From an uncultured Bacteroidales bacterium (GTDB lineage: Bacteria; Bacteroidota; Bacteroidia; Bacteroidales; UBA932): 5,735 nt of DNA. Below, in pieces: positions 1 through 5,658 of this stretch. How positions within the stretch are numbered: position 1 is the first letter of the stretch; each line of letters starts with the position of its first letter. The DNA lies in the NCBI GenBank assembly GCA_905235615.1, contig CAJOMB010000139.1, positions 1-5,735 of the forward strand, given 5' to 3'. Position numbers and translations under genes: made by a program. The notes under the pieces were generated by a model. It was not told where the DNA came from. It searched no databases and saw only the letters and a list, made by a program, of their open reading frames with translations.

Positions 1-704
1 ATCACCTGTCCGGACACATAGGAAGACAAGTCGGAGCCCAAGTACAGGGCCGTGTTGGCAATTTCTTCCACCGTGGCACCGCGCCCCAGCGGAATCAGCT
101 TCACGAACTCGTCCTTCACGGCCTGTGGCAGGCTCTCCGTCATCTCCGTAAGCACATAGCCGGGGGCGATGGCGTTGGCACGGATGCCGCGCGAGCCCAT
201 CTCCTTGGCCACACTCTTGGCCATGGCAATGAGGCCGGCCTTGGAAGCGGCATAGTTCACCTGCCCGGGGTTCCCCGTCTGGCCGGCGATGGAGGCCATG
301 TTGATGATGCTTCCACCACGCTGGCGGGCCATCACAGGTACCACGGCGTGCAGGAAGTTAAAGGCCGATTTCATGTTCACGGCAATCACGGCATCCCACT
401 GCTGCTCGCTCATGCGCATCACCAGGCCGTCCTTGGTGATGCCGGCGTTGTTCACCAGGATGTCGATGCGGCCACCTGGGCAACTACCTGCTGGGTGGCC
501 TCAAAATCGGCCGCATTGGAGGCATAGGCCTTCACCTTGTGGCCGAAGGCTTCCAGCTGGGCCACCGTCTCAAGGGCGGCCTCGTTGATTTCCAGGTCTG
601 TAAAGGCCACATCGGCCCCTTCGGAGGCGAATTTAAGCGCGATGGCCTTGCCGATTCCACGCGCTGCGCCCGTGATAAGGGCGGTTTTTCCGTCTAAGAG
701 TCCC
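1..704 (-). pseudogene. fabG: 3-oxoacyl-ACP reductase FabG (SDR family), frameshifted and cut by window edge
   Basis: FabG carries out the NADPH-dependent reduction of 3-oxoacyl-ACP to 3-hydroxyacyl-ACP in each cycle of cytosolic type II fatty-acid elongation. The N-terminal half reads GLLDGKTALITGAARGIGKA, with the Rossmann motif TGAARGIG at about residues 12-19. The second half reads IDILVNNAGITKDG (SDR Asn motif), then MASIAGQTG (catalytic Ser) and YAASKAG (catalytic Tyr at 252-254, Lys at 240-242), then the conserved stretch through SGQVI, where the window ends. About 8 C-terminal residues lie outside. The two halves are in different frames: the N-terminal frame meets TGA at 452-454, and the join falls near 462-484, where residues before GRID are missing. 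The start codon is also absent: AAG stands where ATG GGA CTC is expected, next to 704. The gene overlaps the end of nhaA, which suggests translational coupling. Family identity is very secure. Whether the lesions are real or sequencing errors is open. Confidence 0.9.
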
Positions 705-2125
705 TTTCTTTTTCAATTTTGCAACGATGGTAATCAGCAGCGAGCCCAGTATGCCGGAGGCTAAGGAGCCCAGCAGGATGGCAATCTTGCCGGCATCCCT
801 GAGGTGTTGCGTTACAGCCGGGTCAATGCCCTCCCCGGCGAAGGAAAGCGTATCCACGAAGATGCTCATGGTAAAGCCGATACCACCCAGGCAGGCCACG
901 GCAAAAAGCATGGGCCAGCCGGCCTTGGAGGGCATGGCGCCCACCTTGAACCTGATGGCCAGCCAGGATGCCAGGGTGATGCCTATGGGCTTGCCCAGGA
1001 GCAGGCCCAGGAAGACACCCAGCCCTACGCTGCCCAGCATCGGATCCACCGCCTTGAACACGTTGAAATAGGACGGATCCGTAATCTCCACACCGGCATT
1101 GGCCAGGGCGAAGATGGGCATGATGGCAAAGTTCACGATGGGGTTGAGCTTGTGCTCCAGCCGGTAGGACGGCGGGATGGTCTTCTTGGTGAGGCTGCTC
1201 AGGCGGCGCAGGTGATAGCGCTCCGGACCATTGGGGAAGTCTTCGTTGGTTTGCACCTGTTCGGCCTCTAACAGTCCGTCGTAGAGGATTTTGGCACGGC
1301 GGTGGAACTTGGCCTTGTTGTAGCGGGCCTCCATGGGGATGAGGAGGGCCATCACCACGCCTGTCATGGTGGCGTGGATGCCGCTGTAATAGAAGAGGAA
1401 CCACACCAGGATGGCCGGAACCATGTAGAAGCCCACACGCTTCTCTCCCAAGTGCTTCATCATGGCTACGAAAAGGATTACCACGATGGCTATTCCCAAA
1501 AGGGGCAGGTTGATGGTTCCCCCATAGAAGAGGGCCACCACCAAGATGGCGATGAGGTCGTCCGCAATGGCCAGGGCCGTCAGGAACACCTTCAGGGATA
1601 TGGGCACCCTGTCTCCCAGAATGGACAGGATGCCCACCGCGAAGGCAATGTCCGTAGCCGTAGGGATGCCCCAGCCGGAGGAGGCCAGCGTGCCATGGTT
1701 AACCACGGTAAAGATGAGGGCCGGCATCACCACGCCGCCAAAGGCGGCAATCACCGGCAGGATGGCCTTCTTGAAAGAAGAAAGCTCTCCGCACACCATT
1801 TCCCGCTTGATTTCCAGGCCCACGGTAAAGAAGAACACCACCATGAGGATGTCGTTGATGAACTTCTCCATGGTCATGCCCTTGGGGAATACCCAATCCA
1901 CCAATCCACCAAACCGCCCGGAGACGCAATGCGCATGGTGAACTCCGTATGCAGGAAGCTGTGGTAAATCTCTTTGGTAAACGGCAGGTTTGCCAGCAGC
2001 ATGGCAATGGCCACGCAGCCCAGCAGGATGACGCCGTTGGCCCAGGGCTTCTTGCGGAAGCTGTCCTGGGATATCTTAAAACTGTGGACTTCCTTGTTCC
2101 ACCAATAGATAGGAATTAATGCCAT
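694..2125 (-). pseudogene. nhaA: Na+/H+ antiporter NhaA, frame broken by an 8-bp tandem duplication
   Basis: NhaA is an inner-membrane antiporter exchanging Na+ (or Li+) for protons in pH and sodium homeostasis. Restoring the two lesions described here gives a 474-residue protein. It has a first membrane helix at about 31-47, then FINDILMVVFFFTVGLEIKR (86-105), TATD at 153-156 (equivalent to E. coli Thr132/Asp133 at the crossed helices), ADD at 185-187 (the Asp163/Asp164 ion site), GKPIGI at 375-380 (Lys300) and GGIGFTMSIF at 411-420. A hydrophilic insert at about 264-325, longer than in E. coli, resembles what I recall from Bacteroides homologues. The frame breaks at 1893-1912; dropping one 8-bp unit joins GGLVDW to VFPKG exactly. 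At the 3' end the frame reads through into fabG to 633, but one extra base beside 704 would end it as KKKWDS at a TAG at 694-696. The start at 2125 is chosen because it precedes helix 1 by a normal N-terminal segment. No own promoter was seen. Confidence 0.9.
1893..1912. repeat. 2.5-copy tandem repeat of CCAATCCA inside nhaA
   Basis: The 8-bp unit CCAATCCA occurs at 1893-1900 and 1901-1908, followed by a half unit CCAA at 1909-1912. It lies in the nhaA coding region at about residue 73 and shifts the frame. Removing one unit restores continuous NhaA reading (GGLVDWVFPKG). Confidence 0.9.
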
Positions 2126-2140
2126 ATGTTTCTATTATAG

Positions 2141-2201
2141 AGATTCTTCGGCTTTTGGCCTCAGAATGACAAAACACCATTCTGAGCGAAGCGAAGAATC
2201 T
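2141..2201. repeat. Long imperfect palindrome, dispersed-repeat type, between ahcY and nhaA
   Basis: The outer arms AGATTCTTCG (2141-2150) and CGAAGAATCT (2192-2201) are perfectly complementary over 10 bp. The inner arms CTCAGAATG (2160-2168) and CATTCTGAG (2178-2186) are complementary over 9 bp around a 9-nt loop (2169-2177). The segments between the arms differ in length (9 versus 5 nt), giving an internal loop. It starts just past the ahcY stop and ends 16 bp before the nhaA start, so the transcript from ahcY would fold a large hairpin here. From memory, the type CATTCTGAGCGAAGCGAAGA recurs as an intergenic repeat in many bacterial genomes. It lacks a clean terminal U-tract on the minus strand, so a role in mRNA stability or partial termination is only inference. 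Confidence 0.85.
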
Positions 2202-2202
2202 G

Positions 2203-3441
2203 TTATCCATATATATACTTTTCCTGTTCCGGGGTGAGGCTGTCTATCCGGATGCCCCAGTCTTCCAGCTTCCGGCAGGCCACTTCCTTGTCAACGGAGG
2301 CAGGCACATTGTTGAGTTTCTGCGTCAGTTTGCCTTTATTGTCCACCAGGTACCTGGCGCTGAGCGCCTGGATGGCGAAGGACATGTCCATAATCTCTGC
2401 GGGATGGCCGTCTCCGGCTGCCAGGTTCACCAATCGGCCTTCTGCCAGAATATAGACGGTTTTTCCATTCTCTAAGGTATAAGCCTCGATATTGGCGCGG
2501 GCGGGCCGATGGGACACCGCCATGGCTCTGAGCTTGGCCACAGCCACCTCCACGTCAAAGTGTCCGGCGTTGCAGCAGATGGCTCCGTCTTTCATTTTAA
2601 GGAAATGGGAAGGGCCGATCACATTCTCGCAGCCCGTCACCGTCACGAAGAAATCTCCTATCGGGGCAGCCTGGTCCATGGTCATCACTTTGAAACCGTC
2701 CATCACGGCTTCCATGGCCTTGATGGGGTCCACCTCCGTTACAATCACCTCTGCTCCCAGGCCCCTGGCACGCATGGCAACGCCCTTGCCGCACCAGCCG
2801 TAGCCGGCCACCACCACGTTCTTGCCGGCCACAATGAGGTTGGTGGTGCGGTTGATGCCGTCCCACACGCTCTGGCCCGTGCCATAGCGGTTGTCAAAGA
2901 GGTGCTTGCAGTCTGCGTCGTTCACCAGCATCATGGGGAATTTGAGTTCCCCGGCGGCATCCAAGGCCCGGAGGCGCAGGATGCCGGTGGTGGTTTCCTC
3001 GCAGCCGCCGATGACGCCCGGAATAAGCTGAGGGAACTCCTTATGCAGGGTGGTTACCAGGTCTCCCCCGTCGTCTATGATGATGTTGGGACCCACTTCC
3101 AGCACTTTTCTGATATCTTCAAAGTACTCCTGCTCATTGCATCCGTGAATGGCAAAGACATTGAGCCCTTCGTGTACCAGGGCGGCGGCCACGTCGTCCT
3201 GGGTGCTCAGCGGGTTGGAGCCGGTGATGTACATATCGGCCCCGCCGGCTTTGAGCACCTCGCAAAGATGGGCCGTCTTGGCCTCCAAATGCACGCTCAG
3301 GGCCACTTTGAGCCCCTTGAACGGCTGCGTCTTCTCAAAATCCTTCTGGATGCCGTCCAGCAGCGGCATGTGGCTCCGGACCCAGCTCAGTTTGAGCTCT
3401 CCGCTTTCCCACAGGTTGATGTCTTTAATATGACTGGCCAT
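2203..3441 (-). CDS. ahcY: Adenosylhomocysteinase (S-adenosyl-L-homocysteine hydrolase), short form
   Basis: This cytosolic enzyme splits S-adenosylhomocysteine into homocysteine and adenosine using tightly bound NAD, relieving product inhibition of methyltransferases. The 412-residue product has SVHLEAKTAHL at 49-59, IIDDGGDL at 121-128, EETTTG at 148-153 and NDADCKHLFDN at 174-184; Lys179 and Asp183 match the substrate-binding Lys186/Asp190 of the human enzyme. The NAD fold is VAGYGWCGKG at 211-220 with the ribose-binding acidic residue at Glu236. NAGHFDVE is at 291-298 and GDGHPAE at 343-349. It is a short form. It reads YGTGQS where human has YGCRES, ends shortly after LTPEQEKYIYG, and lacks the C-terminal KPDHYRY tail and the insert of the longer bacterial type. 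The start MASHIKD at 3441 is chosen by homology. The frame stays open upstream to 3585, but that part overlaps the peptidase gene and has no family similarity. It has its own -7 box and stands 70 bp after the peptidase stop. Confidence 0.96.
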   Translation of the reverse strand: MASHIKDINLWESGELKLSWVRSHMPLLDGIQKDFEKTQPFKGLKVALSVHLEAKTAHLCEVLKAGGADMYITGSNPLSTQDDVAAALVHEGLNVFAIHGCNEQEYFEDIRKVLEVGPNIIIDDGGDLVTTLHKEFPQLIPGVIGGCEETTTGILRLRALDAAGELKFPMMLVNDADCKHLFDNRYGTGQSVWDGINRTTNLIVAGKNVVVAGYGWCGKGVAMRARGLGAEVIVTEVDPIKAMEAVMDGFKVMTMDQAAPIGDFFVTVTGCENVIGPSHFLKMKDGAICCNAGHFDVEVAVAKLRAMAVSHRPARANIEAYTLENGKTVYILAEGRLVNLAAGDGHPAEIMDMSFAIQALSARYLVDNKGKLTQKLNNVPASVDKEVACRKLEDWGIRIDSLTPEQEKYIYG

Positions 3442-3462
3442 GGCACAAACTATAACAGCGTG

Positions 3463-3470
3463 CAAATTTA
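3463..3470 (-). promoter_or_regulatory. Bacteroidota-type -7 box for ahcY
   Basis: The minus strand reads TAAATTTG, matching the Bacteroidota consensus TAnnTTTG. It lies 21 bp upstream of the ahcY start, so transcription would begin about 14-15 nt before the ATG. No convincing TTTG -33 element is at the expected spacing, which lowers confidence. Confidence 0.5.
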
Positions 3471-3490
3471 GCAAAAACCCGCCACATTCC

Positions 3491-3515
3491 CTAATGGCGC
3501 AAGCAAACCCATTAG
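3491..3515 (-). terminator. Possible weak hairpin terminator at the peptidase stop codon
   Basis: CTAATGG (3491-3497) and CCATTAG (3509-3515) form a perfect 7-bp stem with an 11-nt loop, overlapping the TAA stop at 3512-3514. On the minus strand a GTTTTTG run follows about 12 nt later, not directly at the stem base. It may attenuate read-through from the peptidase gene into ahcY, but it is a poor intrinsic terminator by form. Confidence 0.3.
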
Positions 3516-4894
3516 CGGGCCAGGACGGCTTCCACCTCGTCCGGAGAGGCGGGAAGGCGGCAGGGGCCCAGGCGGCGGGCGCCATCGGCCGTTACCAGCA
3601 CGTCATCCTCGATACGGATGCCGCCGAAGTCGTAGTAGCCTTCCAGCTTGGCGTAGTTCACAAAGTCGTAGCCCAGGCCCTCCTTCTTGAATTTTTCGAT
3701 GAGGGCGGGGATGAAGTAAATGCCGGGCTCGTCCGTAATCACGTGGCCGGCGACCAGTCGGCGGGCCATTCTGAGGGAGCCCAGGCCCAGCTGCTTGGCA
3801 CGGGTCTGGTCCGGGTCATAGCCCACCAGGTTTTCTCCCAGGTCCTCCATGTCGTGCACGTCCAAGCCCATGTTGTGGCCCAGGCCGTGCGGCTGGAACA
3901 AACCGCCGATGCCGGCGGCCACCATCTCGTCCAAATCGCCTTGCACAAGGCCCAGGGCCTGGAGGCCCTCCAGCATCTTGCGGGCTGTGGCCAGATGCAC
4001 CTCCCGGTAGGTGATGCCGGGGCGCGTGAGGCTGAAAGCCAGCTCGTTGCAATCATAGACAATCTGGTATATCTCCCGCTGCTTGGCGGTGAACTTGCCG
4101 GAAGTGGGATAGGTACGGGTGAAGTCCGAGGCATAATGCTCATTGCTCTCCAAACCGGCGTCAATCAGCATGAGTTTGCCGGGCTCCACCCGCTTGTCGT
4201 GCAGGTGATTATGAAGCGTTTCCCCGTGCTGGGTGACGATGGTGGGGAAGGAGACGCCCCAGCCCTTTGCCAAGGCCACGCTTTCCATCTTTCCCACAAT
4301 CTCCTGCTCCACGATGCCGATTTCAATGGCGTCCCGCGCCACGGAGTGCATCTCGTAACCCAACGCGCAGGCGGCGTCAATGGCTTCGATTTCAATATCT
4401 TCCTTGACAAGCCGCATGGAAATGACGGCCTTGATGAGGGCCTCGGACGGCTTGCCTCCGGGAAGCAGCTGCTGCAATTTAAGGGTATTGTAATACCGGG
4501 ACGGAGGCAGAAAATGAACCGGACGTCCTTTGACGCGTTCCTCCATCCAGGCAGCTATTTCTCCGTAAGGTCTGTGGCGTAAAACGCCCACCGATGCGGC
4601 TTTGGACTCCACGCCGGGCTGGGGACCCATCCAGATGATGTCGTCAATCTCCACATCATCGGCAAAGAGGATTTCCTCTCCGGAGTCTATGCTCATGACA
4701 GCGGCCATCAGGGGTTCATCGAGTCCCCAATAATACAGCCAGGAACTGTCCTGACGCCATTTGTAGCAGTTGTCTTTAAACTGGGCCGGGGCCTCGGCAT
4801 TTCCCACAAAAAGAATGAGGCCGGACTGCCCGGCTTCTCTCATCTTGGCCAGCAAGGTCCGGCGACGGCGGACATATACTTCTTTAGCGAACAT
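3512..4894 (-). CDS. pepP: Xaa-Pro aminopeptidase (M24B metallopeptidase)
   Basis: This enzyme removes an N-terminal residue preceding proline from peptides, using a two-metal (usually Mn2+) site in a pita-bread fold. The protein is 460 residues with no signal peptide, so it is probably cytosolic. Residues 1 to about 150 form the aminopeptidase P N-terminal domain (RRTLLAKMREAGQSGLILF, then FKDNCYKWRQDSSWLYYWG). The catalytic domain from about 165 keeps all five metal ligands: Asp245 in LMLIDAG, Asp257 in YASDFTRT, His340 in HGLGHNMGLDVHD, Glu389 in ITDEPGIYF and Glu429 in GGIRIEDD. THE HxH-like segment HGETLHNH is at 223-230. It uses the first ATG, 24 bp downstream of a good -7 box, and the length is normal for the family. 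The gene is intact. It points the same way as ahcY and is divergent from the lipoprotein gene. The pepP symbol is given by family resemblance; the exact substrate range is not shown. Confidence 0.93.
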   Translation of the reverse strand: MFAKEVYVRRRRTLLAKMREAGQSGLILFVGNAEAPAQFKDNCYKWRQDSSWLYYWGLDEPLMAAVMSIDSGEEILFADDVEIDDIIWMGPQPGVESKAASVGVLRHRPYGEIAAWMEERVKGRPVHFLPPSRYYNTLKLQQLLPGGKPSEALIKAVISMRLVKEDIEIEAIDAACALGYEMHSVARDAIEIGIVEQEIVGKMESVALAKGWGVSFPTIVTQHGETLHNHLHDKRVEPGKLMLIDAGLESNEHYASDFTRTYPTSGKFTAKQREIYQIVYDCNELAFSLTRPGITYREVHLATARKMLEGLQALGLVQGDLDEMVAAGIGGLFQPHGLGHNMGLDVHDMEDLGENLVGYDPDQTRAKQLGLGSLRMARRLVAGHVITDEPGIYFIPALIEKFKKEGLGYDFVNYAKLEGYYDFGGIRIEDDVLVTADGARRLGPCRLPASPDEVEAVLAR

Positions 4895-4917
4895 TTTTGG
4901 TATGGCTTTTGTTTCCT

Positions 4918-4949
4918 CAAAGATATAAATTATTTTCGTAGCATGGAAA
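4918..4949 (-). promoter_or_regulatory. Promoter of the Xaa-Pro aminopeptidase gene
   Basis: The minus strand shows TATCTTTG (4918-4925), a full match to the Bacteroidota -7 consensus TAnnTTTG. Twenty bases upstream lies TTTC (4946-4949), a 3-of-4 match to the TTTG -33 element. The start codon at 4894 is 23 bp downstream, giving a short leader. Confidence 0.65.
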
Positions 4950-4950
4950 C

Positions 4951-4977
4951 TTTTGTGCCTTGCCGCAGGCTATTCCC
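4951..4977. repeat. 27-bp direct repeat, left copy (attachment-site-like)
   Basis: This is identical over 27 bp to 5632-5658, whose right part contains the last bases and stop codon of guaA. On the minus strand this copy includes GGGAATAG, the guaA Trp-Glu-stop core, but no guaA gene lies here. A further short match, CGATGGT at 4979-4985, parallels 5662-5668 with a 2-bp gap, as if slightly more of the guaA end had once been present. Confidence 0.9.
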
Positions 4978-5005
4978 CCGATGGTGACAAGGCCGCCCGC
5001 AGATT

Positions 5006-5037
5006 TTTGGGATTAAACAATATTTATTGTACCTTTG
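5006..5037 (+). promoter_or_regulatory. Strong Bacteroidota promoter of the lipoprotein gene
   Basis: TTTG (5006-5009) and TACCTTTG (5030-5037) are separated by 20 bp, a full match to the Bacteroidota -33/-7 consensus (TTTG, 19-21 bp, TAnnTTTG). The start codon follows at 5074 after an A/T-rich leader (ACTAATTAAAACATT), which is the usual initiation context in this phylum. Confidence 0.85.
5017..5030. promoter_or_regulatory. Operator-like palindrome between the -33 and -7 elements
   Basis: ACAATA (5017-5022) and TATTGT (5025-5030) form a perfect 6-bp inverted repeat with a 2-bp spacer, sitting inside the promoter spacer and touching the -7 box. A bound repressor here would block the promoter. 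The site is A/T-rich, so chance occurrence is possible. Confidence 0.35.
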
Positions 5038-5073
5038 CGGTTTAGAAAGTGTATTTTTACTAATTAAAACATT

Positions 5074-5585
5074 ATGAAAAAGCTATTTGTCGCCGTGGCC
5101 GCACTGGCCACCATGCTCTTTGTGAGCTGCAACAAGGAAGCCAACTATCCTTCCCTCATTCAGGGAATTCCCAGACCCTTCAGATGACCATTACCAAAAA
5201 TGGCAAGGCTGTTACCGCTGACGACTTCGTCGCCGGTATTACCGATGCCGAAACGAAAAAAGAAATGACCGAGATTTTCAATCAACTCGTCACACCGCAG
5301 GACGCAAAGGGCGCCTCCCCTACCTTCAAGGACGGCAAATTCACCGTCAGCACCACCACCCTCCCCTCCTTGAACTTCCCCTCAGGCGAATATACCATCA
5401 GCGGCAACACCCTGACCATCAAGTCCGACAGTCAAACTGTCTCCTTCACCATCACATCCCTCACCAGCAGTGACCTGTCCCTGACCCTCGATTCCGCAAA
5501 GAATCCTGGATTCATTCCTGCCGGGTACGAAGAAACCCTGCAGGGTTACGGCTTCACCATAACCATTAACTTCATCAGGAAGTAA
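5074..5585 (+). pseudogene. Small lipoprotein with lipocalin-like beta-rich domain, frameshifted after the signal peptide
   Basis: The first frame starts MKKLFVAVAALATMLFVSCN. This is a Lys-rich n-region, a hydrophobic core and a lipobox ending in Cys19, so signal peptidase II processing and anchoring in the envelope are expected. It continues NKEANYPSLIQG, then reaches TGA at 5185-5187. The rest is in another frame, open to TAA at 5583-5585. It includes NSQTLQMTITKNGKAV, a polar helix-like segment (TDAETKKEMTEIFNQLV), then alternating strands with FKDGKFTVST, GEYTISGNTLTI and SFTITSLTSSDLSLTL. Such SLIxG...FxxDGxF...Y.i.gntLti..SLT.. patterning is common in lipocalin-like lipoproteins of Bacteroidota. 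The usual Trp after LIxG is missing, so a loss of 1 + 3n bases near 5163-5168 is likely. Function is unknown. The gene has its own promoter and terminator and lies between 27-bp direct repeats. An internal ATG at 5184 would give a protein without signal peptide, probably not meaningful. Confidence 0.75.
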
Positions 5586-5600
5586 GTCCTTACACCCCGC

Positions 5601-5635
5601 AAAAAAGTCCGAGGCTCGACGCTCCGGACTTTTTT
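5601..5635. terminator. Bidirectional intrinsic terminator between lipoprotein gene and guaA
   Basis: AAAAAAGTCCG (5601-5611) pairs perfectly with CGGACTTTTTT (5625-5635) over 11 bp, and the loop adds AG/CT pairing around a bulged C. The plus strand ends in a T-run and the minus strand has the same, so it can stop both the lipoprotein transcript and the convergent guaA transcript. Confidence 0.9.
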
Positions 5636-5658
5636 GTGCCTTGCCGCAGGCTATTCCC
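5632..5658. repeat. 27-bp direct repeat, right copy, covering the guaA 3' end
   Basis: This is identical to 4951-4977. It begins within the T-run of the terminator and runs through the guaA stop codon (5651-5653) into the last two codons (Trp-Glu). It contains a small hairpin, GCCT/AGGC. The two copies start 681 bp apart and enclose the lipoprotein unit. Confidence 0.9.

Noticed and set aside
1302..1967. Plus-strand open frame of 221 codons opposite nhaA
   Set aside because: It is antisense to conserved NhaA helices and has no recognisable motif.
2509..3471. Plus-strand open frame of 320 codons
   Set aside because: It is fully antisense to ahcY, is of low-complexity His/Gly-rich type, has no domain, and has no promoter of its own.
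3442..3511. Possible SAH riboswitch upstream of ahcY
   Set aside because: The gap is only 70 bp, and the -7 box leaves a leader of about 15 nt, too short for an aptamer.
3442..3585. Upstream extension of ahcY to a start at 3585
   Set aside because: It would overlap the peptidase gene by 74 bp and add 48 residues with no similarity to the family. The -7 box at 3463-3470 fits the start at 3441.
3440..4582. Long plus-strand open frame of 380 codons
   Set aside because: It lies opposite the peptidase gene, which has all M24 metal ligands in its own frame. Its His/Gly-rich product resembles no family and reflects the codon usage of the other strand.
4958..4993. Inverted repeat GCCTTG/CAAGGC in the divergent intergenic region
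   Set aside because: Only 6 bp with a 24-nt loop, and the left arm is part of the 27-bp repeat; likely chance.
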